Part shown: piece after piece, positions 36,618 to 43,824 of the stretch | How the letters are laid out: the number at the start of each line of letters is the position of its first letter | Numbering within the stretch: the stretch's first letter is position 1 | NCBI RefSeq assembly: GCF_004745955.1 | Contig: NZ_SRLD01000033.1 | Coordinates: forward strand, 1 to 58,743 | Direction: 5' to 3' | Length of the DNA: 58,743 nucleotides | Source of the DNA: Hymenobacter elongatus | GTDB lineage: Bacteria > Bacteroidota > Bacteroidia > Cytophagales > Hymenobacteraceae | Translations under genes and position numbers: made by a program | Notes under the pieces: generated by a model | Told to the model about the DNA's origin: nothing | Database searches by the model: none | Seen by the model: only the letters and a program-made list of their open reading frames with translations

Positions 36618-36671
36618 CCGAGGTGCCGAAGTACGCTCAGGAAGGCACAGGTCTACATTTATTCTGGAACA

Positions 36672-37691
36672 ATGGTCTTCGTTACCGGTGGCAGCGGCCT
36701 GATTGGTAGTTTTCTGATATCTGCTTTGGTGGCGCGTGGGCACACCGTGCGGGCGCTCTATCGGGGCCAGATTCCGGCCACTACCGTTGCCATGCAGGTC
36801 GAGTGGGTGGAAGGCGATATACTCGATGGCCTGCTTATCCGGCAGGCGTTGGATGGCGTGACCCACGTTTTTCATTGCGCCGGCTTGGTTTCCTACGCTC
36901 CCCAGGATGAGGATGCCTTGCAGCAGATCAACGTGGAGGGTACGGCCAACCTGGTCGATGCCTGCCTCGACCGGCCGGGTATTCGGCTATGCCACGTATC
37001 GTCGGTGGCCGCGCTGGGCGGGGGAAGCTCGACTCCGGAGCACGCGCCGCAGCAGCCCCAGGTGCTTACCGAAGACGCTAAGTGGGATTTGGGGGCCTCA
37101 CACGGCGCCTATGCCACCTCTAAATACCTGGGAGAGTTGGAGGTGTGGCGGGGCGTATCGGAAGGCTTGTCGGCGGTGATGGTGAATCCGTCGGTGGTGC
37201 TGGGGCCGGCCGACTGGGAGCGGAGCAGTACGCGGCTATTTCGGTACGCCTTCGACGAGCATGCGTTTTATACTCCGGGGAATATTAATTTTGTGGATGT
37301 GCGCGACGTGGTGGAAGCCATGCTGCGGCTGCTGTTTGATACTGCCATTTCGGGCCAGCGGTTTGTGCTGAGTGCGGGAGCCGTGCCCTTGCACGACTTT
37401 TTGGCGCAGGCAGCAGCCTGTTTCCACAAGAAGGCCCCGCGCGTGGCGGTGCCCGATTGGGCGGCGGAGGTGATTTGGCGCGCTGAGCACCTGCGCTCCT
37501 TATTGACCGGAGCCCGCCCGCTGATTACGAAAGATACGGCGCGAGCGGGCCGCAAATCGGTGCTATACCAGAGCAAAAGCCTCCAGCAGGTTACCGGACT
37601 GGTCTTTCGGCCCTTGGCCGATTCGATTCAGTGGTGCTGCCAGGGGCTGAATAAGAACTCCGTTGGCTCCGGTGTGGTTGTTGTATATTAG
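36672..37691 (+). CDS. NAD-dependent epimerase/dehydratase (extended SDR)
   Basis: A 339-aa protein. The N-terminal MVFVTGGSGLIGSFLISAL is the dinucleotide-binding loop; GVTHVFHCAGLVSY and the active-site motif YATSKYLGE (YxxxK) follow, with the upstream catalytic serine region LCHVSSVAALG. It belongs with extended SDRs such as dihydroflavonol reductase or nucleotide-sugar epimerase types; the exact substrate is not clear. Its position 54 bp after cpsB makes a role in surface sugar metabolism possible, but this is inference. Confidence 0.85.
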   Translation: MVFVTGGSGLIGSFLISALVARGHTVRALYRGQIPATTVAMQVEWVEGDILDGLLIRQALDGVTHVFHCAGLVSYAPQDEDALQQINVEGTANLVDACLDRPGIRLCHVSSVAALGGGSSTPEHAPQQPQVLTEDAKWDLGASHGAYATSKYLGELEVWRGVSEGLSAVMVNPSVVLGPADWERSSTRLFRYAFDEHAFYTPGNINFVDVRDVVEAMLRLLFDTAISGQRFVLSAGAVPLHDFLAQAAACFHKKAPRVAVPDWAAEVIWRAEHLRSLLTGARPLITKDTARAGRKSVLYQSKSLQQVTGLVFRPLADSIQWCCQGLNKNSVGSGVVVVY

Positions 37692-37780
37692 GCTGATGAG
37701 CTGCGGTAGCTTGGCAACCTGAAAAAATAGTCGTGAAGTCTGCCGTTTTGGCTTTTCGCGTAGCTTGTAGTAGAATGAGA

Positions 37781-39178
37781 ATGAACGAGAATTTCGAGGA
37801 CCAGGAGCAAGTGCTGGACACCGTACGCCGTTTTGAGCGGATGGTGGCGAACAACGAGCCCGTATTTTTTGACCTGGCCGATTTTGAAAATATTATCGAC
37901 CACTATACTTCCAACACGCAGTACGATAAGGCTTTGCAGGCGTGCGAAGCAGCCATTGCGCAATATCCTTTTTCCACGGAATTGCTCATCGACCGGGCGC
38001 AGGTACTGGCCATGAAAGGCGAGTACACCACGGCTGCCCAACAGATTGAGGAAGTAGCCCAACTCGACCCCGCCAACCCCGATGTGGCCGTTACGCGCGG
38101 TATTATTGCCACCCAGAAAGGCGACTTTGCCCAAGCCGTCGACTTTTTTCGGGATGCGGCCGAGCGGGCTCCGGAGCGGGATGATATCTACTTCAACTTG
38201 GGTCTGGCCTACCAGAGCTGGCAGAAATTCAAGAGTGCCGCCAAGTACTACAAGATGAGTCTGCGTTTGAACCTGGACAATGATATTGCCGTGCAGGAGC
38301 TCTTGTATTGCCTGGAAATATCGGAGCGCCTGGAAAAGAACCTGGAGTTTTTCCGCCGCTTCACCGACGAAGATCCGTACTCGGCTATTGCCTGGTACAA
38401 CCTGGGGCAGGCCTACTTTCGGGCCGGCAACTTTGACGAAGCCGTGGCGGCGTTTGAGTACGCCATCCTTATCGATGCCAAGTTCTACGACGCTCACGGT
38501 TTCCTGGCTAGCACCTATGTGGGGCAGGAAAAATACCAGCCGGCCATCGACGAGTTCCTGCTCAGCTACGAGGACGACCAGCCCACGCCCGAAGCCTTGT
38601 GCAACATCGGGGAGTGCTACGAAAAGCTGGGCGAGTGGGACCAGGCCCGCAAAAACTACCAGCGCGCCATCGACCTCGACCAGACGATGGATGAGGCGTG
38701 GTTCGGCATTGGCATCGTGCTCAATGCCCAGGAGCGCTGGTTTGAAGCCATTCATTTCTTCCGCAAAGCGGTGGCTTTGTACGAAGACAGCGTGGAGTAC
38801 TGGCTGGCCCTGGCGGCGGCCGAATACCAGATAGGAGCCGTCGTCAGCGCCATCGAGTGCTACGACAAGGCGACGCAGGTGGGCCCCGATAACAAGGACG
38901 CCTGGCTGAACTGGAGCATCATTCTCTACGAGCAGGGCAATTTCGACGGTGCCATCGACCTGATGCGCAATGCCGTGGAAATTCAGCCCGGCGAGGCGGA
39001 GCTGCATTACCGGCTCTGCGCCTATCTGCTGGCGGCGGGCCGCTACCGGGAGGCGTACGAGAATCTGGAAAACGCCCTGGTGCTGGATTTTGACAAGCAC
39101 CGGCTCCTGTTCGAGTATTTTCCCGAGCTGGAATCGCAGCGCGCTCTGGCCCGCCTGATTGACCAATACCGGAAATAG
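37781..39178 (+). CDS. tetratricopeptide repeat protein
   Basis: A 465-aa protein made almost wholly of TPR units (for example DIYFNLGLAYQSWQKFKSA, AIAWYNLGQAYFRAGNFDE, ALCNIGECYEKLGEWDQA), about 11 in sequence. There is no signal peptide and no membrane segment, so it is probably a cytoplasmic scaffold. The start is uncertain: ATG 37781 (MNENFEDQ) is chosen, ATG 37775 and 37733 are alternatives. A terminator-like hairpin follows at 39201-39245. Confidence 0.88.
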   Translation: MNENFEDQEQVLDTVRRFERMVANNEPVFFDLADFENIIDHYTSNTQYDKALQACEAAIAQYPFSTELLIDRAQVLAMKGEYTTAAQQIEEVAQLDPANPDVAVTRGIIATQKGDFAQAVDFFRDAAERAPERDDIYFNLGLAYQSWQKFKSAAKYYKMSLRLNLDNDIAVQELLYCLEISERLEKNLEFFRRFTDEDPYSAIAWYNLGQAYFRAGNFDEAVAAFEYAILIDAKFYDAHGFLASTYVGQEKYQPAIDEFLLSYEDDQPTPEALCNIGECYEKLGEWDQARKNYQRAIDLDQTMDEAWFGIGIVLNAQERWFEAIHFFRKAVALYEDSVEYWLALAAAEYQIGAVVSAIECYDKATQVGPDNKDAWLNWSIILYEQGNFDGAIDLMRNAVEIQPGEAELHYRLCAYLLAAGRYREAYENLENALVLDFDKHRLLFEYFPELESQRALARLIDQYRK

Positions 39179-39200
39179 CAGCTGCTAGGGGAAGAATACG

Positions 39201-39245
39201 GGGTCTTGGAAGGTGGTTGAGTTGCCACTATCCAGGACCCTTTTC
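39201..39245 (+). terminator. terminator of the TPR gene
   Basis: Interrupted stem GGGTCTTGGA / TCCAGGACCC (39201-39210, 39231-39240) followed by TTTT. Confidence 0.6.
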
Positions 39246-39273
39246 CTGTGCCGCACCTTACAAAATTCGGGCG

Positions 39274-39281
39274 TACTTTTG
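39274..39281 (+). promoter_or_regulatory. candidate -7 box of the phosphosulfolactate synthase gene
   Basis: TACTTTTG matches TAnnTTTG exactly, about 79 bp before the start codon. No clear -33 TTG at the usual distance. Confidence 0.4.
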
Positions 39282-39359
39282 CCGTATTGCCCGCTACGGC
39301 GGCGGGCGCTCCGGCGCTCCGACAAGCGCTTCAACATCCAAGAATCCACGACTCTGACC

Positions 39360-40190
39360 ATGAACTACACGCTCAACAACCTCCCCGAACGCACCGCCAA
39401 ACCCCGCGAACAAGGCTATACCATGGTCATGGATAAGGGCTTGAGCGTGCGCGAAGTCGAAGATTTCCTGGAAGTAGGCGCTCCGTATACCGACATTGTG
39501 AAGCTGGGCTGGGCTACCTCATTCGTAACGCCCAATCTGAAGCGCAAGCTGGCTGTGTACAAAGAGGCGGGAATACCGGTGTATTTTGGCGGAACCCTGT
39601 TTGAGGCGTTTATTATCCGCAATCAGTTCGACGACTACCGCCGCCTGCTGGAAGAGTACGGCATGGACTACGCGGAAGTCTCCGACGGCTCCATTGACCT
39701 CAACCACGACCGGAAGCTCGACTATATTCGCACGCTGTCCCAGCATGTAAACGTGCTGTCGGAAGTAGGCTCGAAGGACGCGGAGAAGATTATTCCGCCC
39801 TACAAGTGGATTTCGCAGATGAAGACGGAGCTGGAAGCCGGAGCCATAAAGGTCATCGGGGAGGCCCGGGAAGCGGGCAACGTGGGCCTGTTCCGCAGCA
39901 CCGGGGAAGTACGCTCGGGCCTGGTAGAAGAGATTCTGACGCAGGTGCCGGTAGAGAAAATTCTGTGGGAAGCCCCGCAGAAGTCGCAGCAGGTGTGGTT
40001 CATTAAAATGATGGGCGCTAACGTGAACCTGGGCAACATCGCGCCCAATGAAATCGTGAGCCTCGAAACCATTCGCCTGGGCCTGCGCGGCGACACCTTC
40101 ACCCAGTTCCTCGACATGGATGCCGTGGATGAGATGTTCAAGCCCGAAGCCAAAACCGGCAAGCCCGGCACGTCCATGCCGCGCGGCTAG
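39360..40190 (+). CDS. phosphosulfolactate synthase homologue (ComA family)
   Basis: A 276-aa TIM-barrel protein. The motifs VMDKGLSVREVEDFLEVG, DIVKLGWATSFV, PVYFGGTLFEAF, VSDGSIDLNHD and ILWEAPQKSQQVWFI match the ComA/YitD family, which adds sulfite to phosphoenolpyruvate to give phosphosulfolactate. In methanogens this starts coenzyme M synthesis and in Bacillus it makes sulfolactate. In Bacteroidota a role in sulfonate supply, perhaps for sulfonolipids, is an inference; none of the later steps is encoded nearby. The start at 39360 is chosen by homology of the N-terminus. Confidence 0.88.
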   Translation: MNYTLNNLPERTAKPREQGYTMVMDKGLSVREVEDFLEVGAPYTDIVKLGWATSFVTPNLKRKLAVYKEAGIPVYFGGTLFEAFIIRNQFDDYRRLLEEYGMDYAEVSDGSIDLNHDRKLDYIRTLSQHVNVLSEVGSKDAEKIIPPYKWISQMKTELEAGAIKVIGEAREAGNVGLFRSTGEVRSGLVEEILTQVPVEKILWEAPQKSQQVWFIKMMGANVNLGNIAPNEIVSLETIRLGLRGDTFTQFLDMDAVDEMFKPEAKTGKPGTSMPRG

Positions 40191-40230
40191 TGGGCCTGAA
40201 TACGACGTGTTCTTTGGCCGGGGCCTAGGT

Positions 40231-40271
40231 ACGGGCTGCTGCCGCAACTTCGAGTTGCGGCAGCAGCCCGT
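40231..40271. terminator. perfect 19-bp-stem hairpin after the ComA-family gene
   Basis: Left arm 40231-40249 (ACGGGCTGCTGCCGCAACT), loop TCG, right arm 40253-40271, all 19 pairs matched. It lacks a T run but lies 41 bp after the stop codon, so termination or transcript protection is likely. Confidence 0.65.
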
Positions 40272-40478
40272 ACTGCTTAGTAGCGGTTTTGGATTCAATG
40301 TACACCATTCGCGCTACTAGCCATGGCCTCCGAAACCGCGCTGGTAGCAGTTTGGGCGCATTGGGCTGGTGCATTTGCCTGGAATGATGCTCTCCGAGCT
40401 GAACCGCAACCAAGGCAGTAAAATCGGCAACAATCCTGACGTAAGGCAGTAAAAAGCAGAAGCCATTCTTCCTGCTTC

Positions 40479-41822
40479 ATGAAAAATTTATTTAGTTACG
40501 CCTCTCTGGTTGCGTTGCTGGCCGCCTGCAGCGGCCCCAGCCAACAGGAGAAGGCCCAAGCCGCCGCCGATACGCCGGCCGATACGGTGCCTACCGCCGC
40601 CACTGCCGTCGAGCTGCCTGTGCCCTACGCTACGGAGTCGGCTACCAAGCGCAGCAAGGTCATCGGCTGGCCGGCCGGCCGAACGCCCGTGGTGCCAGCG
40701 GGCTTCACCATCACCGAATTTGCCGGCGACTTCAACTCTCCGCGCTGGACCTACGTGACGCCCAATGGCGACGTGCTGGTAGCGGAGTCGAACACGGTGC
40801 CAACGGATACCAAGAAGAGAATAGCTGCGGCGCTAAAATTGGACACGTCGAAATCGTTGAAATCGACCAGCGCCAACCGCATCACGCTGCTGCGCGACAC
40901 CAACAAGGATGGCAAGCCCGACGTGCGCGAAACTTTCCTGGCCGACCTCAACCAGCCGCTGGGAATGCTGGTGCTGGGCAACTACTTCTACGTGGCCAAT
41001 ACCGACGCCTTGCTGCGCTATGCCTACCAGCCGGGCCAAACGAAGATTACCGGGCCGGGCCAGAAGATTCTGGCGCTGCCGGCTGGCGGCTACAATAACC
41101 ATTGGACGCGCAACCTGCTGGCCTCGGCCGACGGCTCCAAGATCTACATTTCGGTGGGCTCGGGCTCCAACGTGGGCGAAAATGGCATGGACAAGGAAGT
41201 GCGCCGGGCCAATATTCTTGAAATCAACCCCGATGGCTCGGGCGAGCGGGTGTACGCCGCCGGCCTGCGCAACCCCGTGGGCATGGACTGGGCACCCGGC
41301 ACCACCACGCTCTGGACGGCCGTGAACGAGCGGGATGAGCTGGGTGACGAATTAGTGCCCGACTACCTGACCAGTGTGCAGCAAGGCGCGTTCTATGGCT
41401 GGCCCTACGCGTATTTTGGCGCCCACGAAGACCCGCGCCGCAAGGGCGAGCAGCCCGCGCTGGTGAAGAAATCGGTGGTGCCCGACGTGGCGCTGGGGCC
41501 GCATACGGCGTCGCTGGGGCTGGCTTTCTACGACCAGAAAACCTTCCCGGCCAAATACCAGAACGGGGCGTTTATTGGGCAGCACGGCTCCTGGAACCGC
41601 TCTAGCTTCTCGGGCTATAAAGTTGTTTTTGTGCCGTTCAGCAATGGCCGCCCGGCTGGCAAAACCGAGGATTTCGTTACGGGCTTCATTGCCAATGAGG
41701 ACAGCAAGGAAGTGTATGGCCGGCCCGTGGGCGTTACGGTGCTGCCCGACGGAGCCATGCTCGTGGCCGACGATGCCGGCAACAAAGTGTGGCGGGTAAG
41801 CGCGGCCGTGGCGGGCGGGTAA
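40479..41822 (+). CDS. lipoprotein PQQ-dependent sugar dehydrogenase (sorbosone dehydrogenase-like)
   Basis: A 447-aa protein with lipobox VALLAAC (lipid Cys17). The mature part is a beta-propeller (ANRITLLRDTNKDGKPDV; LRNPVGMDWAPGTTTLW; FIGQHGSWNRSSFSGYK; GRPVGVTVLPDGAMLVADD) of the L-sorbosone/glucose dehydrogenase group using PQQ. It should be membrane-anchored in the periplasm or on the outer membrane, unlike the T9SS-exported relative at 22260-23636. It stands alone between two terminators. Confidence 0.87.
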   Translation: MKNLFSYASLVALLAACSGPSQQEKAQAAADTPADTVPTAATAVELPVPYATESATKRSKVIGWPAGRTPVVPAGFTITEFAGDFNSPRWTYVTPNGDVLVAESNTVPTDTKKRIAAALKLDTSKSLKSTSANRITLLRDTNKDGKPDVRETFLADLNQPLGMLVLGNYFYVANTDALLRYAYQPGQTKITGPGQKILALPAGGYNNHWTRNLLASADGSKIYISVGSGSNVGENGMDKEVRRANILEINPDGSGERVYAAGLRNPVGMDWAPGTTTLWTAVNERDELGDELVPDYLTSVQQGAFYGWPYAYFGAHEDPRRKGEQPALVKKSVVPDVALGPHTASLGLAFYDQKTFPAKYQNGAFIGQHGSWNRSSFSGYKVVFVPFSNGRPAGKTEDFVTGFIANEDSKEVYGRPVGVTVLPDGAMLVADDAGNKVWRVSAAVAGG

Positions 41823-41852
41823 GGCGGGAATAAATCGGGTCAAATTATCCGG

Positions 41853-41884
41853 ACAGGCTGCCACTTTCCCGGCAGCCTGTTTTC
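41853..41884 (+). terminator. terminator of the lipoprotein sugar dehydrogenase gene
   Basis: Stem ACAGGCTGCC / GGCAGCCTGT (41853-41862, 41871-41880) followed by TTTTC. Confidence 0.8.
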
Positions 41885-41950
41885 TTTGTAGGATATTTGC
41901 CGGTCGCGCACCGTCTGTAGTTCAGTCATTTCCCTCTTATACTTCCCTCA

Positions 41951-42625
41951 ATGGAGCTTCTCAAGCACTTTCTCGACATTGTTCTGCACCTCGACGTGCA
42001 TCTAAAGCTGCTGGTGGGCGAGTATGGCAACCTGATTTATGTGATTCTGTTTCTCATCGTTTTCGTCGAAACCGGCGTGATTGTAATGCCTTTTCTGCCC
42101 GGCGACTCTTTGCTGTTCGTGGCGGGCACGCTGGCCGCGCAGCCAGTGGTGACGGGCTCCCCCGAAACGCTGCTGAATGTTTTTTACCTCATTCCGCTCC
42201 TCATTGCCGCTGCCTTCCTGGGCGACAACCTCAACTACTTTGTGGGCGACTACCTCGGGCCGCGCGTATTCCGGGAAGATTTCCGGTTTCTGAAGCGCAA
42301 ATACCTGGAGCAGACGCAGGCGTTTTATGCCAAGCACGGCGGCAAGACCATTATCATGGCCCGCTTCATTCCTATCGTGCGCACATTCGCGCCCTTTGTG
42401 GCTGGTGTAGGCACCATGAAGTATAGCTTCTTTATCGGCTACAGTATCATGGGCGCGCTGCTGTGGGTTATTTCGCTCACCCTGGCCGGATTTTTTCTGG
42501 GCAATATTCCGTGGGTGCAGCACAATTTCACCTACGTGATTTACGGCATCATTCTGTTCTCGATTCTGCCGCCGGCTGTTCAATTTCTGAAAGAGAAGTT
42601 TAGCGGCAACTCGGTAGCGGCTTAA
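41951..42625 (+). CDS. DedA family membrane protein
   Basis: A 224-aa inner-membrane protein with four to five hydrophobic segments. VMPFLPGDSLLFVAGTLA, FLGDNLNYFVGDYLGPRVF and MARFIPIVRTFAPFVAGVG are the DedA/SNARE-associated signatures. DedA proteins have been linked to undecaprenyl phosphate and phospholipid translocation across the inner membrane; which lipid this one handles cannot be told. It ends 26 bp before a strong terminator. Confidence 0.93.
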   Translation: MELLKHFLDIVLHLDVHLKLLVGEYGNLIYVILFLIVFVETGVIVMPFLPGDSLLFVAGTLAAQPVVTGSPETLLNVFYLIPLLIAAAFLGDNLNYFVGDYLGPRVFREDFRFLKRKYLEQTQAFYAKHGGKTIIMARFIPIVRTFAPFVAGVGTMKYSFFIGYSIMGALLWVISLTLAGFFLGNIPWVQHNFTYVIYGIILFSILPPAVQFLKEKFSGNSVAA

Positions 42626-42650
42626 GCTCAGCAATTGGACTTATTTTTTC

Positions 42651-42690
42651 AAAACCGTCCCGAAACTCATGGTTGGGGACGGTTTTTTTT
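42651..42690 (+). terminator. terminator between dedA and aroE
   Basis: Stem AAAACCGTCCC / GGGACGGTTTT (42651-42661, 42676-42686) followed by a run of Ts. Confidence 0.9.
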
Positions 42691-42722
42691 GCTTTTTCGG
42701 GACGCTATTCATTGTCAGCATT

Positions 42723-43463
42723 ATGCGCCAGTTTGGACTTATCGGGCTGAAGCTCGAACACTCGTTTTCCCAGAACTACTTCACCCAAAAGTTCGATACG
42801 CTGGGGCTGGCCGACTGTAGCTACGCTCTCTACGAGCTGGGCGGTATCAAGGAGCTGCCGGCCCTCATGGCGCGCCATCCGCATCTGAAGGGGCTGAATA
42901 TTACCATTCCCTATAAAGAGCAGGTGTGGCCTTACTTGGATGAAGTAGCGCCTTCGGCGGCCCGCATTGGGGCCGTCAACGTCGTGGAGTTTACGACCGA
43001 TGGCCGGCGCGTGGGCCACAACACGGATTATATTGGTTTCCGGGACTCGCTGCGGCGGTTTTACCCGGTGCGGGGCGACGCGGCCGGGGCGCTGGTGCTG
43101 GGCACGGGCGGCTCGTCGAAGGCGGTGGAGGCGGCGTTGCGGGAGCTGGGAATTCGCTATTGGCTGGTGTCGCGCAATCCGCTCAGCCGAGGCCTCACCT
43201 ACGACGACCTGACGCCGGCCATCGTGTCGGCTCACTCCCTGATTATCAATACGACGCCGCTGGGCACGTTTCCTGCCATGGACCAGTGCCCACCCATTCC
43301 TTACGCGGAGCTCACGGCCCGGCACTACCTCTACGACTTAATCTACAACCCCAGCGAAACCCTGTTTATGGCCAAAGGAGCCGCTCAGGGAGCCCACACG
43401 AAAAATGGTTTTGAAATGCTGTGCCTGCAAGCCGAGGAATCCTGGAATATCTGGAGTCGATAA
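42723..43463 (+). CDS. aroE: shikimate dehydrogenase
   Basis: A 246-aa enzyme reducing 3-dehydroshikimate with NADPH in aromatic amino acid synthesis. GLKLEHSFSQNYF binds shikimate, NITIPYKEQVWPYLDE holds the catalytic lysine, HNTDYIGF the catalytic aspartate, LGTGGSSKAVEAAL binds NADP, and DLIYNPSETLFM is the C-terminal signature. The start at 42723 gives family length; an open frame back to 42669 runs through the upstream terminator and is rejected. No other aro gene is near. Confidence 0.95.
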   Translation: MRQFGLIGLKLEHSFSQNYFTQKFDTLGLADCSYALYELGGIKELPALMARHPHLKGLNITIPYKEQVWPYLDEVAPSAARIGAVNVVEFTTDGRRVGHNTDYIGFRDSLRRFYPVRGDAAGALVLGTGGSSKAVEAALRELGIRYWLVSRNPLSRGLTYDDLTPAIVSAHSLIINTTPLGTFPAMDQCPPIPYAELTARHYLYDLIYNPSETLFMAKGAAQGAHTKNGFEMLCLQAEESWNIWSR

Positions 43464-43511
43464 GGTTGAGGAGTAGTGTAGCCGGCTGTTTCTTGCTTCG
43501 TTGTTATACGC

Positions 43512-43666
43512 GTCGCGAAGTGGCTTGCGAAAATCAGGCAGATGTAGAGACGCATACTTGCGTCTCGTCGTTGAACGAAACCGCTTGAATACTACCCCCG
43601 CAAGCCGTTCAACGACGAGACGCAAGTATGCGTCTCTACATCGGGCTCGCAAAGCACTTCGCGATA
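43512..43666. repeat. nested palindrome with perfect 37-bp inner arms
   Basis: The inner arms 43541-43577 (starting GATGTAGAGACGCATACTTG) and 43606-43642 are exact reverse complements. They are enclosed by an outer imperfect pair TCGCGAAGTGGCTTGCGA / TCGCAAAGCACTTCGCGA. The same inner family occurs at 57236-57323 and is enclosed there by a different outer pair. The intergenic space 43464-43824 holds this and a terminator and no gene. Confidence 0.85.
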
Positions 43667-43717
43667 AGTATGTTATCGTGTTTGCGTTGACCCAGTCCAG
43701 AGAAAAGCTACATAAGC

Positions 43718-43755
43718 ACAACGCCCTTTACCGACACATCGGTAAAGGGCGTTGT
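43718..43755. terminator. hairpin at the end of the TonB-type barrel gene
   Basis: Perfect 17-bp stem ACAACGCCCTTTACCGA / TCGGTAAAGGGCGTTGT with loop CACA. It could terminate the minus-strand gene ending at 43825 or late readthrough from aroE. Confidence 0.7.
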
Positions 43756-43824
43756 TGTAGTAACAGAGGGTATTAGGCAAGCGTCTTCGCCTGGTAGCAG
43801 CACGGCTGCTTGCCACCGGCTCGG

